From Actinomycetota bacterium (GTDB lineage: Bacteria; Actinomycetota; Actinomycetes; Nanopelagicales; Nanopelagicaceae): 20,117 nt of DNA. The notes beneath the pieces were generated by a model that saw only the letters and a program-made list of their open reading frames with translations, was not told the origin of the DNA and made no database searches. The DNA is taken from the NCBI GenBank assembly GCA_009705185.1, contig WLCS01000004.1:1-20117 (forward strand). The letters run 5' to 3'. This document shows positions 1 through 7,512 of the stretch, one piece after another. The translations under genes were made by a program, and so were the position numbers. Positions within the stretch are counted from its first letter, which is position 1. Every line of letters begins with the position of its first letter.

Positions 1-412
1 AATTGATCGCACAAAATTCTTGCAACGTCGTCGATTAGCAGATTGCATCATCATTGGCGGAAACACAGCGCGCACTGAGCCATACCATCGCACTCCAGTT
101 CCTGTTGTAGTTATTTCCCGTGCGCTGATCAATCCGTTGGCAGATAATCGTTTGGCGCATTGTTGGAACTTATCCGCTACAAAAGCGCTGGATAAAGCGA
201 TAGACATGTTTGGTCCGAGAATTCATATCGAAGCGGGAATTTCCATTATCAATGAATTGCTGAGGGCCGGCAGAATTGATGAATTAGAACTGAGTATTAC
301 TGAAGCGTCAGGAGGTGAAGACAAAATAGATATTAACGAGCTATTGAGTCACTTCGCTTCCAAGAGCGAAGAAGTCCATGAAGGAACTCGAATGATTTCG
401 GCGAAGAAATAG
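1..412 (+). CDS. RibD C-terminal-type reductase (pyrimidine/dihydrofolate reductase family), 5' truncated
   Basis: The reading frame is open to the left edge, with the first full codon at position 2, so the true start lies outside the window; an internal TTG at 20 is not the start. About 136 C-terminal residues are visible. Two family signatures are seen: ADCIIIGGNTARTEP, which fits the NADPH-binding Gly-rich turn followed by T-x-R-x-E, and IHIEAGISIINELLRAGRIDELELSIT, which fits the (E)GG/AG..l...ll..gliDEl strand-helix-strand of RibD-C domains. The family reduces pteridine- or pyrimidine-like rings with NADPH. In mycobacteria an equivalent stand-alone protein (Rv2671, called RibD) lies in the same neighbourhood and has been described as able to supply dihydrofolate reductase activity. 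Whether this one works in riboflavin or folate metabolism cannot be told from the visible part. It converges on the EamA gene with only 4 bp between the stops. Confidence 0.75.
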   Translation, partial: IDRTKFLQRRRLADCIIIGGNTARTEPYHRTPVPVVVISRALINPLADNRLAHCWNLSATKALDKAIDMFGPRIHIEAGISIINELLRAGRIDELELSITEASGGEDKIDINELLSHFASKSEEVHEGTRMISAKK

Positions 413-416
413 TTAT

Positions 417-1259
417 TTAGAAAGCTGAAATCAAACTCACGCCGACGATCGCGAAGAAGATTCCCACATACTGCACGCGATGCAGTCTTTCGTGCAGGAA
501 TTTATATGCCAGGAGCGCAGTCGCAATGGGGTAGAGAGATCCAAGAACCATTGCCAAAGAGACCAACCCCTTCGTTGTAGCTACACCTAAAAGCAAGTTT
601 GCTGCAAAATCTGCGACGCCGATAAAGAGCAGCATAGGAAATTCTTTTCTTCCCAGGCCGCCGATATGTCGAAACTTAACAAAGAGCGCAATTCCAATAA
701 TGAGTGTGGTTGTGCGCATGGTTGTCATTGTCATCAAAGCACTGCTTTCGGAACCCATCGCCATACAGACAAGTGCAACTCCAAAGAAAAATGCAGCGCT
801 GAGTGCTAACGCAACTGGTTTAAGTGGCAGGCCTTGTGACACTTCCGGACCACTTGCAAGGAAACCTCCGAGCATCGCGCAGATAACACCGATACTAAGA
901 ATCAGAGAGAGTTGATCACCTTTAATAAAAAGTGCATACCCCAATGGAATCAATGCACTCAGTGAACTGATTGGAGAGACAACTCCCATGCGACCTGTTG
1001 AGAGTGCAGCGTAAAGAGAAATGAGACCGAGGAAACCAGCAATTCCTGCAAGCATTCCTGGAAATAAATATCCGTTTTCACCAAATGCTTCTGCATGCCA
1101 TGCACCACTCGCAATCGCAAGAGATGCACCCGTTAAAAATCCAATTGCCTGACTGAGAGCAAGAACGGCAATGGCAGGAAATCTCTTACTCAAGATTCCG
1201 GCTTGATAATCGGCGCTTCCCCAGAGAAGACTCGATAAAAGTGCCAATACGCTTGCCAT
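417..1259 (-). CDS. EamA/DMT-superfamily transporter
   Basis: A hydrophobic protein of about 280 residues with roughly ten predicted membrane segments arranged as two EamA repeats (about 1-135 and 145-280). The first helix begins LALLSSLLWGSADY, typical of drug/metabolite transporters, and the end (GIFFAIVGVSLISAF) is the usual last EamA helix. The frame is open upstream to 1343, but I choose the ATG at 1259 because the first membrane helix starts there, the longer version adds a non-membrane stretch that would overlap DUF3000, and a TAGAGT -10-like hexamer lies 8 nt upstream of this ATG. The substrate cannot be inferred; members export or import metabolites, amino acids or nucleotides. It is transcribed divergently from DUF3000. 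Confidence 0.8.
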   Translation of the reverse strand: MASVLALLSSLLWGSADYQAGILSKRFPAIAVLALSQAIGFLTGASLAIASGAWHAEAFGENGYLFPGMLAGIAGFLGLISLYAALSTGRMGVVSPISSLSALIPLGYALFIKGDQLSLILSIGVICAMLGGFLASGPEVSQGLPLKPVALALSAAFFFGVALVCMAMGSESSALMTMTTMRTTTLIIGIALFVKFRHIGGLGRKEFPMLLFIGVADFAANLLLGVATTKGLVSLAMVLGSLYPIATALLAYKFLHERLHRVQYVGIFFAIVGVSLISAF

Positions 1260-1267
1260 AAGCGCAG

Positions 1268-1273
1268 ACTCTA
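1268..1273 (-). promoter_or_regulatory. -10-like hexamer TAGAGT for the EamA gene (near-leaderless)
   Basis: TAGAGT on the minus strand ends 8 nt before the chosen ATG. It matches the actinobacterial -10 pattern TAnnnT and would place transcription start within a base or two of the start codon. No convincing -35 is seen. Confidence 0.4.
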
Positions 1274-1318
1274 CCCGCGAATGCGCGCAGCCTCCCGCCG
1301 AAATCGCGACTTCAACTT

Positions 1319-1324
1319 TAGAAT
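1319..1324 (+). promoter_or_regulatory. -10 hexamer TAGAAT for the DUF3000 gene, leaderless promoter
   Basis: TAGAAT is followed by exactly 6 nt (CAACCA) and then the GTG start at 1331. This is the arrangement of actinobacterial leaderless promoters. It supports GTG 1331 over the internal ATG at 1358. No Shine-Dalgarno sequence is present. Confidence 0.6.
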
Positions 1325-1330
1325 CAACCA

Positions 1331-1915
1331 GTGAAATCAACACTTTCTTTTAATGAAATGGTTGAACTTCTGCGCACCTTCACACCACGTCCAGAGATAA
1401 TTCTTGAAGAAGTACCTGCGCCGCAGAAATTAGCTGCACATTCCTTTGCATTTACCGCAGATATTTCCAATGGACTTCAAGGTGATTCTGAAGATGAAAT
1501 TGCTTCCGGCCGATTTGTACTATTGCACGAACCAGGCGGTCAAGACACCTGGGAAGGTGAATATCGTTGCGTCACATTTATGCGTGCAGATGTAGAAAGT
1601 GAAATGCAGGAAGATCCGCTACTTCCTGAAGTAGGTTGGAATTGGTTACTAGATTCATTGCAAACTACTGGCGCTGAATTTAACGCACCAAGTGGAACCG
1701 TGACACGAGTTTCCAGCGCTTCATTTGGCAAGCTCTCTCCACGCAACGATGAATCTGAAATTGAAATCCGTGCATCATGGACACCAATCATCTCTTCTGT
1801 CGAAGATATGTTTTCTCATGTACAAGCGTGGTGCAATCTCATGACAGAAGTCGCTGGACTGCCGCCACTTCCAGATGGTGTCGCTACCATCGGTTTTGCA
1901 CGTCGCCGTGGTTGA
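1331..1915 (+). CDS. DUF3000 family protein
   Basis: 194 residues. The sequence follows the DUF3000 family across its whole length: RPEIILEEVPAPQKLA near residue 20, GRFVLLHEPGGQDTWEGEYR at about 60-80, DPLLPEVGWNWL, the GTVTRVSSASFG stretch, EIRASWTP, and AGLPPLPDGVATIGFARR at the end. The family is confined to actinobacteria and has no established function; no catalytic motif or membrane segment can be pointed to. It starts at a GTG behind a leaderless-type promoter. Its 3' end overlaps the start region of the RNase D-like gene, so the two are probably co-translated. The same DUF3000/RNase D pair occurs in mycobacteria (Rv2680-Rv2681), which hints at a shared role in RNA metabolism, but this is inference only. 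Confidence 0.88.
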   Translation: MKSTLSFNEMVELLRTFTPRPEIILEEVPAPQKLAAHSFAFTADISNGLQGDSEDEIASGRFVLLHEPGGQDTWEGEYRCVTFMRADVESEMQEDPLLPEVGWNWLLDSLQTTGAEFNAPSGTVTRVSSASFGKLSPRNDESEIEIRASWTPIISSVEDMFSHVQAWCNLMTEVAGLPPLPDGVATIGFARRRG

Positions 1916-3191
1916 CCAAGAACTTCCCCAGCCAACTCCACTACTGAAACCTGAACATGGAGTTCCTGATGTCATTGATTCGCAATCTGCTTTTGATGCA
2001 GCACTCGACGCGCTAGAAAAAGGCAGTGGCCCTTACGCATTTGATGCAGAACGTGCATCCGGATTCAAATACAGCTCTCGCGCATATCTGATTCAGATAA
2101 AGCGAGAAGGCGGCGGTCTTCATCTGATTGATCCAATTCCATTTGGACCTCACCACCCATGTTTTCTTCGTCTCAACGAGATGATTGCTCATGAAGAAGT
2201 AATTCTGCATGCCAGTACACAAGACTTGCCATGTTTGCGCGAACTCGGAATAAATCCACAAATACTTTTTGATACAGAACTTGGAGGAAGAATTGCTGGA
2301 CTTCCACGAGTAGGACTTGGCGCCCTCCTAGAATCCCTCATGGGAGTCTCGCTCGCAAAAGAACATTCCGCAGCAGATTGGTCTACGCGCCCGCTTCCAC
2401 AAGATTGGCTTAACTACGCAGCACTCGATGTTGAGCTTTTAATTGAGCTTCGAAATAGAGTCGAAGAGCTACTTCGCGCGGCGGATAAATGGCATTGGGC
2501 AGAAGAAGATTTTGCGGCAATCATTGCAGCTCCCCCATCACCACCTCGAGTAGACCCATGGCGCAGAACGTCAGGGATGCACAAGATTAAGAAGCGAACA
2601 CAGTTGGCAGTTGTCAGGCAATTGTGGCAAGTGCGAAATGAGTTAGCTCGCGAGATAGATATTGCCCCTGGTCGCCTACTTTCAGATATTGCAATCAGTG
2701 AACTAGCGACAGCGAGTGAGAGCGCTCCAATATTAAATCGCAAGCACCTTGAAAAAATATTGAGGCCTATTGGGTTGCGAGCGCGATGGTTGGAAAATTC
2801 AGAGATATGGATTCAGAACATCGCACTTGCTTTAGCTCTGCCTGATGATCAATTGCCTGAAGTCCGAATGAAGAGTGACGCACTTCCCGCAATCAAGATT
2901 TGGCGAGATAAGTTTCCAGAAAAGTACGCCCCTCTCTCGCACGCCCGTTTTAATTTATCCACACGCGCCGAAGAGCTTTCCATCCCTCTTGAGAATCTGA
3001 TCAGCCCTGAACTGGTCAGGCGTATTTGCTGGGCGCCTCCCACCGATGGTTCTGGAGTAGAAAACGCGCTCATTGCCTTGGGCGCCCGGCGCTGGCAGGC
3101 CGCGATTGCCGCTCCCATCTTGGAATTAGCCCTCCTGCAGAGCGAACCTCTTGAACTGCCCGAGCCTGCCGAGGCCCCTGCCGAAGAGTGA
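1908..3191 (+). CDS. Ribonuclease D-like 3'-5' exonuclease with HRDC domain
   Basis: About 427 residues counted from GTG 1908. The N-terminal part is a DEDDy exonuclease: Exo I is FDAER (Asp46, Glu48), Exo II is the Asp106 of STQDLPC, and Exo III is YAALD (Tyr170, Asp174). All catalytic residues are present, so it should be an active metal-dependent 3'-5' exoribonuclease acting on structured RNA such as tRNA precursors. An HRDC nucleic-acid-binding domain follows at about 230-300 (starting RTQLAVVRQLW), then a C-terminal region shared by actinobacterial homologues and an acidic Pro/Glu tail. The start is uncertain: GTG 1908 overlaps the DUF3000 stop by 8 bp, while an ATG at 1875 gives 11 more residues and a 41-bp overlap. 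Neither has a clear SD, so translational coupling to DUF3000 is likely. Confidence 0.88.
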   Translation: MVDQELPQPTPLLKPEHGVPDVIDSQSAFDAALDALEKGSGPYAFDAERASGFKYSSRAYLIQIKREGGGLHLIDPIPFGPHHPCFLRLNEMIAHEEVILHASTQDLPCLRELGINPQILFDTELGGRIAGLPRVGLGALLESLMGVSLAKEHSAADWSTRPLPQDWLNYAALDVELLIELRNRVEELLRAADKWHWAEEDFAAIIAAPPSPPRVDPWRRTSGMHKIKKRTQLAVVRQLWQVRNELAREIDIAPGRLLSDIAISELATASESAPILNRKHLEKILRPIGLRARWLENSEIWIQNIALALALPDDQLPEVRMKSDALPAIKIWRDKFPEKYAPLSHARFNLSTRAEELSIPLENLISPELVRRICWAPPTDGSGVENALIALGARRWQAAIAAPILELALLQSEPLELPEPAEAPAEE

Positions 3192-3195
3192 CGAA

Positions 3196-3219
3196 TTACG
3201 CAACATATGAGTTGCGTAA
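3196..3219. promoter_or_regulatory. Perfect 9+9 bp dyad TTACGCAAC-N6-GTTGCGTAA, putative operator of the iron permease gene
   Basis: The arms 3196-3204 and 3211-3219 are exact reverse complements around the 6-nt spacer ATATGA. The right arm overlaps the proposed -35 of ftr1 (TTGCGT, 3212-3217). It lies just after the RNase D stop and has no T-run, so an operator is more likely than a terminator. It does not resemble the standard Fur box or the DtxR/IdeR box. The binding regulator is unknown. Confidence 0.55.
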
Positions 3220-3240
3220 ATACAGCCTCTGAATTACTCT
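3212..3240 (+). promoter_or_regulatory. Leaderless promoter of ftr1: TTGCGT-N17-TACTCT-N6-ATG
   Basis: The -35-like TTGCGT (3212-3217) and the -10 TACTCT (3235-3240) are separated by 17 bp. The ATG at 3247 follows after 6 nt, where transcription would begin. There is no SD ahead of the ATG, which agrees with a leaderless message. Confidence 0.6.
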
Positions 3241-3246
3241 GCATTC

Positions 3247-4068
3247 ATGCTCAGTACATTCGTGATTGCCCTACGTGAGGGCTTAGAGGCTGCACTCATT
3301 GTCGGAATCCTTGTCGCTTATTTGGTTAAGACAGAGCGCAGACATCACCTGCGAGCGCTATGGACTGGCGTGACAATCGCAATCGTTGCGAGCCTCGCTT
3401 TTGGAGCATTCCTTTCTTACACATCTGCAGAGCTCTCCCCCCGTGGAGAAGAACTCTTTGCCGGAACAACATCATTTATCGCAGTCGGTTTCGTAACATG
3501 GATGGTCTTCTGGATGCAGCGCACTGCTCGCGGACTACGCGCAGAACTTCACACAAAGGCTGAATCAGCAGTCATCGCAGGCCCTGTAGCCCTTGCCCTG
3601 GCGTCGTTTTTCGCTGTTGCGCGCGAAGGTCTAGAAACTTCACTTTTCTTGTATACAAATTTCCAAACAGTCGGCGCTGTCTCTACTGCAACTCTTGGAT
3701 TAATCCTGGGTCTAGGAATAGCAGTTGCACTAGGAATTGGAATTTACAGAAGTGCAATTAAAATTAACCTTGGAAAATTCTTCACATATTCAGGTGTGGC
3801 GCTGATCGTTGTTGCCGCCGGAGTTCTTTCATACGGAATTCACGAGTACCAAGAGTTCGGCATACTTCCAGCACCTGATGCATTCGTCTGGGACATCACT
3901 TCTTGGATGCCAAAGGATTCATTGATCGCGGGCATTCTTGCCGGAACGATTGGCTTTGATACAACAACATCATGGCTCCAACTTGCTGGATGGCTTTCAT
4001 ACTTAGCTCTGACACTAAGCGCTTACTTGATGCCTGCCAAGCAAGTAAAGGCTCCTGCGCACGCGTAA
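3247..4068 (+). CDS. FTR1/EfeU-type iron permease
   Basis: A 273-residue membrane protein with about seven hydrophobic segments. It carries the two REGLE iron-binding motifs of the FTR1/EfeU family, at residues 10-14 (in ALREGLEAALIVG) and 126-130 (in AVAREGLETSLF). The glutamates of these motifs pass iron through the membrane in the yeast Ftr1 and E. coli EfeU proteins. The length fits EfeU-type proteins. The partner genes efeO (cupredoxin/M75 domain) and efeB (dye-decolourising peroxidase) are not in this window, so this is a stand-alone permease here; partners may lie elsewhere. A stand-alone promoter with a dyad over its -35 suggests its own regulation, plausibly by iron, but no known iron box is recognised. 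Confidence 0.88.
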   Translation: MLSTFVIALREGLEAALIVGILVAYLVKTERRHHLRALWTGVTIAIVASLAFGAFLSYTSAELSPRGEELFAGTTSFIAVGFVTWMVFWMQRTARGLRAELHTKAESAVIAGPVALALASFFAVAREGLETSLFLYTNFQTVGAVSTATLGLILGLGIAVALGIGIYRSAIKINLGKFFTYSGVALIVVAAGVLSYGIHEYQEFGILPAPDAFVWDITSWMPKDSLIAGILAGTIGFDTTTSWLQLAGWLSYLALTLSAYLMPAKQVKAPAHA

Positions 4069-4074
4069 TTACGA

Positions 4075-4101
4075 GTTCTAGCACTTCATCCTGGTTCTAG
4101 C
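4075..4101. repeat. Pair of direct repeats GTTCTAGC upstream of fadA
   Basis: GTTCTAGC occurs at 4075-4082 and 4094-4101, 19 bp apart start to start, about two helical turns. They lie upstream of the putative fadA promoter and could bind an activator, or could be chance. Confidence 0.3.
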
Positions 4102-4110
4102 GCTTTGCCC

Positions 4111-4126
4111 TACTGGCGAGTAACCT
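4111..4126 (+). promoter_or_regulatory. Putative fadA operator/promoter: dyad TACT-GGCG-AGTA adjoining -10-like TAACCT
   Basis: 4111-4122 is a dyad with 4-bp arms TACT and AGTA around GGCG, in the style of TetR-family operators that often control lipid-degradation genes in actinobacteria. It overlaps TAACCT (4121-4126), a TAnnnT -10 candidate that would give a leader of roughly 54 nt. A protein bound at the dyad would block polymerase. The assignment to a regulator family is inference. Confidence 0.4.
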
Positions 4127-4134
4127 ACTGGCAT

Positions 4135-4171
4135 CACCACTGGCCACACTCACCACTGGCCACACTCACCA
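4135..4171. repeat. Tandem repeat, 16-bp unit CACCACTGGCCACACT, 2.3 copies, in the fadA leader
   Basis: Identical copies lie at 4135-4150 and 4151-4166, followed by a partial CACCA at 4167-4171. The unit contains the palindrome TGGCCA. ACTGGC recurs four times in this region (4112, 4127, 4139, 4155). The repeat falls in the predicted untranslated leader and may be a slippage product or a multi-site regulatory element. Confidence 0.6.
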
Positions 4172-4174
4172 GGC

Positions 4175-4182
4175 AAAGGAAG
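4175..4182 (+). promoter_or_regulatory. Ribosome binding site AAAGGAAG of fadA
   Basis: AAAGGAAG, with its AGGA core ending 6 nt before the ATG at 4187, is a proper SD, unlike the SD-less starts of several neighbouring genes. It supports ATG 4187 and a leadered transcript. Confidence 0.6.
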
Positions 4183-4186
4183 TTCT

Positions 4187-5401
4187 ATGTCCGCCCAGAT
4201 TCGTAACGTAGTCCTCGTAGATGCTGTTCGTACTCCATTTGGAAAAGCCGGAAGCATGTATTCGGGCACTCGCGCAGATGACCTCATGGTTCGAGCGATG
4301 CGTGGTCTATTGGAGCGCAATCCACTGGTCTCCCCTGCAGATATCGATGATGTGGCAATAGCAGCTGCAACACAAACTGGTGATCAAGGTATGAACATCG
4401 GTCGCAGTGCGACGTTGCTTGCTGGTCTTCCAAAGACTGTTCCTGGATATTCAATCGATCGTTGGTGTGCGGGCGCACTTACTGCGACAACAACTGTTGC
4501 CGGTGCAATCGCAATGGGCGCCATTGATATCGCAATTGCTGGCGGCGTAGAACATATGGGCAATCACCCAATGGGCGAACTCATGGATCCTAATCCTCGA
4601 TATTTAGCAGAAAAATTAGTTGAACAAGATGCACTTGCAATGGGCGCAACTGCTGAGAGATTGCATGACAGATTTCCGCAACTGACAAAAGAGCGCGCAG
4701 ATCAATATGCGTTGAACTCACAGGTGAAAACTGCAAAGGCATATGCAGATGGAAAGATTCAGCGAGATCTGATTCCAACTGCTGCACGCACTGCCGAACT
4801 TGGATGGTCAATTGCAACTGTCGATGAAGCTCCACGACCAACAACCACAATGGAGGGTCTTGCCGGATTAAAAACTCCGTTTCGTCCCGCCGGACGTGTC
4901 ACTGCAGGAAATTCTTCTGGTCTCAATGACGGTGCAACAGCGGCGCTGCTTGCTAGCGAAGATAAAGCAAAAGAACTTGGTTTAACTATCAAAGCACGTC
5001 TTGTCACATTTGCATTTGCTGGCGTAGAACCAGAAGTTATGGGTTACGGTCCTGTTCCTGCAACGATTAAAGCGCTAACAAAAGCAGGGCTTTCCATCGA
5101 AGACATTGGCGCATTTGAAATCAACGAAGCATTTGCAGTTCAAGTTTTAGCATTTCTTGATCACTTTGGAATCGCAGACGATGATCCACGAGTGAATCCT
5201 TACGGTGGCGCAATCGCAGTCGGCCATCCCCTTGCATCTTCTGGCGTTCGTCTCATGCTTAATTTAGCGCGTACTTTTGAAGAGAAGAAAGATGTCCGCT
5301 ACGGCATCACAACAATGTGCATCGGTCTTGGTATGGGTGGCACAGTAATTTGGGAGAATCCACATTTTGTTGGTGCAACTAGCACAGGAGGTTCAAAATA
5401 A
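4187..5401 (+). CDS. fadA: Thiolase (acetyl-CoA C-acyltransferase), beta-oxidation
   Basis: 404 residues, the full length of the thiolase family. The nucleophilic cysteine is Cys94 in [13 protein letters not shown] lies at 313-317, His347 in GGAIAVGHP, and the second catalytic Cys378 in CIGLGMGG. These residues make up the classical active site, which cleaves 3-ketoacyl-CoA with CoA to acetyl-CoA plus a shortened acyl-CoA (or condenses two acetyl-CoA in reverse). Placement directly before fadB, with the stop sharing one base with the fadB start (TAATG), points to the degradative FadA role and a FadAB complex. The sequence does not exclude acetoacetyl-CoA thiolase activity. The gene is preceded by a good SD, a tandem repeat and a putative operator. 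Confidence 0.92.
   Translation: MSAQIRNVVLVDAVRTPFGKAGSMYSGTRADDLMVRAMRGLLERNPLVSPADIDDVAIAAATQTGDQGMNIGRSATLLAGLPKTVPGYSIDRWCAGALTATTTVAGAIAMGAIDIAIAGGVEHMGNHPMGELMDPNPRYLAEKLVEQDALAMGATAERLHDRFPQLTKERADQYALNSQVKTAKAYADGKIQRDLIPTAARTAELGWSIATVDEAPRPTTTMEGLAGLKTPFRPAGRVTAGNSSGLNDGATAALLASEDKAKELGLTIKARLVTFAFAGVEPEVMGYGPVPATIKALTKAGLSIEDIGAFEINEAFAVQVLAFLDHFGIADDDPRVNPYGGAIAVGHPLASSGVRLMLNLARTFEEKKDVRYGITTMCIGLGMGGTVIWENPHFVGATSTGGSK
5386..5391 (+). promoter_or_regulatory. Strong ribosome binding site AGGAGG of fadB
   Basis: A perfect AGGAGG lies inside the last codons of fadA, 9 nt before the fadB ATG at 5401. It is the strongest SD in the window and explains how fadB is translated in the 1-bp overlap. 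Confidence 0.75.
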
Positions 5402-7512
5402 TGGCAACAGCGATCACTCTTCCTGAAGGTGCACCTGAAGAAGTAATTACCCACGCCCTTGCACGCGATGTCGATCTTTCGCCATTTGGATTTTCTGGCA
5501 ATCTCGTTCTCATCACTCTTGATAACGGACTTGATCACACTCGTCCAAATACTCTTGGGCCGCAATCACTTCTCGAACTCGATGCTGCAATTACTGATGC
5601 AATTTCCCGTAAGCCAGCAGCCATTGCTGTCACTGGAAAGCCCTTCATCTTTGCCGCAGGAGCCGATCTCTCTGCCTTGTCATTTCTTAATAAGCGCGAG
5701 CAAGCAGTAGCAATTGGAAAGCTTGGACATGACGTTTTCCGCCGACTAGATGAATCCGGGATTCCAACTTTTGCATTCATTAATGGGTTAGCACTCGGTG
5801 GCGGATTAGAAATTGGTCTTCACTGCAACTACCGCACTTTGGCATCGACTGCATTTACCGCACTTCCAGAAGTTTTCCTGGGACTAGTTCCTGGGTGGGG
5901 TGGCGCAACTATTTTGCCTAAGTTGATCGGACCAGAACGCGCCGTGCAAGTGATCATTGGAAATTCACTTAATAACAACACGATGATGAAATCTAAAGAC
6001 GCGCTTGCTCTAGGCGTTGTCGATGCAGTGTATGAACCTGCTGATTTCCTTGAAAAATCAGTTGGATTTGCTGCATCAATTCTTAAGGGTTCTACAAAAA
6101 TCGAACGCAAAGATTATTCAACCGATCCTGCGTGGGATGCTGCTTTAGCTGCCGGTCGCGCTGCTGCCTTGAAGAAATATGGAGGCGCAGAGATTGCCTC
6201 ACCCATGAAAGCTCTCGAACTTATTGCAGCAGCCAAGGGCAATACTCGAGGACAAGGTTTTGATGCAGAAGATGCAACTCTTGCAGATCTGACAATGTCA
6301 GATCCACTTCGCGCATCTTTATATGCATTTAATGTCATTCAAAAGAAGCGTAAGAAAGTCGAAGGTGCACCAAAGCCGGCACTTGGACGCAAAGTTGCGC
6401 GAGTTGGCGTAGTAGGTGCAGGACTGATGGCTTCACAGTTAGCGTTGCTACTTCTGCGAAATCTTAAATGTCCCGTTGTCATGACTGACATTGATCAAGA
6501 ACGAGCTGACAAAGGTGTCGCTTGGGTAAAGAATGAACTTTCGAAACTCGTTGAGAAAAAACGGATGAGTGCTGAATCTGCCGGTCGTTTGGCACTGCTT
6601 ATCAGCGGCTCAAGTGACCAAGGTGTCTTTGCAGGTTGCGATTTTGTCATCGAAGCGATTTTCGAAGAACTCTCTCTCAAGCAGGAGCTCTTTAAGAAAC
6701 TTGAAAAAATTGTCGGCCCAGAGTGCGTACTTGCGACAAATACCTCTTCACTCTCTGTCGAGAAGATGAGTCAAGGGTTGGAACATCCAGAACGAGTTGT
6801 CGGGTTCCACTTCTTTAATCCAGTAGCAGTCATGCCACTGCTTGAAGTTGCTAGAACTTCAAAAACTGATGATGCGACTACTGCAACTGCTGTAAATATT
6901 GGCAAGGAACTTAAAAAGACCATGATCATCTGTAAAGATGCTCCTGGGTTTGTGGTCAATCGCTTACTCACTCGCTTCATGGGCGAAATTACTGACGCAG
7001 TTGATGAAGGCACTGATCCACAAGTAGCAGATAATGCAATGCGCAGCATCGGATTCCCAATGTCACCATTTGAACTACTTGGGCTTGTTGGCCCAGGCGT
7101 TGCACTACACGTTTCTGAAACTCTCAACGCAAATCTAGGGCCTCGATATCGTATTTCTCCAACCATGCAAGCCATGGTCAAGGAAGGCGTAAAGACTTTC
7201 TATATTCGTAATGAGGATGGAACTTATAGCGCCAATCCTGCAGCTGTTGCCTTGATTCACAAAGGAACTACTCCATCGACTGCCGAACAAGTTCGTGAGC
7301 GCGCTTTGAAAGCGTTAGCTGAAGAAGCTCGCATGATGCTCGATGAAGGTGTTGTTTCAACTCCGGCAGAAATTGATCTCTGCATGTTGATGGGTGCCGG
7401 ATGGCCAATGCACTTAGGTGGAATTCTGCCGTTCTTAGATCGCGAAGGAATTAGCGAGTCTGTTTGCGGTCAGCGTTTTCATGCTCCGGGAATTGCATCT
7501 CTTCCACAGTAG
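5401..7512 (+). CDS. fadB: Multifunctional fatty-acid oxidation protein (enoyl-CoA hydratase / 3-hydroxyacyl-CoA dehydrogenase)
   Basis: 703 residues. The N-terminal crotonase domain (about 30-300) shows the oxyanion-hole segment FAAGADLS (84-91), and two acidic residues, Glu137 (GGGLEIG) and Glu157 ([14 protein letters not shown]), match the catalytic pair Glu119/Glu139 of E. coli FadB. The dehydrogenase domain starts at about 332 with the NAD-binding turn VGAGLMASQ, which carries Ala where many relatives have Gly after Met, a variation I believe common in actinobacterial FadB. The catalytic pair is His470 (VGFHFFNP) and Glu482. C-terminal dehydrogenase repeats follow ([10 protein letters not shown]). 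It hydrates enoyl-CoA and oxidises 3-hydroxyacyl-CoA in the cytoplasm, handing the ketoacyl-CoA to FadA. Its last 62 bp overlap the 3' end of dxs on the opposite strand. Confidence 0.93.
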   Translation: MATAITLPEGAPEEVITHALARDVDLSPFGFSGNLVLITLDNGLDHTRPNTLGPQSLLELDAAITDAISRKPAAIAVTGKPFIFAAGADLSALSFLNKREQAVAIGKLGHDVFRRLDESGIPTFAFINGLALGGGLEIGLHCNYRTLASTAFTALPEVFLGLVPGWGGATILPKLIGPERAVQVIIGNSLNNNTMMKSKDALALGVVDAVYEPADFLEKSVGFAASILKGSTKIERKDYSTDPAWDAALAAGRAAALKKYGGAEIASPMKALELIAAAKGNTRGQGFDAEDATLADLTMSDPLRASLYAFNVIQKKRKKVEGAPKPALGRKVARVGVVGAGLMASQLALLLLRNLKCPVVMTDIDQERADKGVAWVKNELSKLVEKKRMSAESAGRLALLISGSSDQGVFAGCDFVIEAIFEELSLKQELFKKLEKIVGPECVLATNTSSLSVEKMSQGLEHPERVVGFHFFNPVAVMPLLEVARTSKTDDATTATAVNIGKELKKTMIICKDAPGFVVNRLLTRFMGEITDAVDEGTDPQVADNAMRSIGFPMSPFELLGLVGPGVALHVSETLNANLGPRYRISPTMQAMVKEGVKTFYIRNEDGTYSANPAAVALIHKGTTPSTAEQVRERALKALAEEARMMLDEGVVSTPAEIDLCMLMGAGWPMHLGGILPFLDREGISESVCGQRFHAPGIASLPQ

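Noticed and set aside
1260..1343. Longer N-terminus of the EamA transporter starting at 1343
   Set aside because: The 28 added residues are not membrane-like or family-like, would overlap the DUF3000 start, and a -10-like hexamer sits at the proper distance from ATG 1259.
3196..3219. Reading the ftr1-upstream dyad as a Rho-independent terminator of the RNase D gene
   Set aside because: No T-run follows on either strand, and the right arm coincides with a good -35 element; an operator is the better explanation.
2849..3244. 131-codon open frame antisense to the RNase D gene and covering the ftr1 dyad
   Set aside because: Low-complexity Ser/Ala/Arg composition typical of an antisense shadow; the plus-strand frame has intact catalytic motifs.
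6771..7181. 136-codon open frame antisense to fadB
   Set aside because: A shadow of the FadB dehydrogenase domain; no motif, no start signal.
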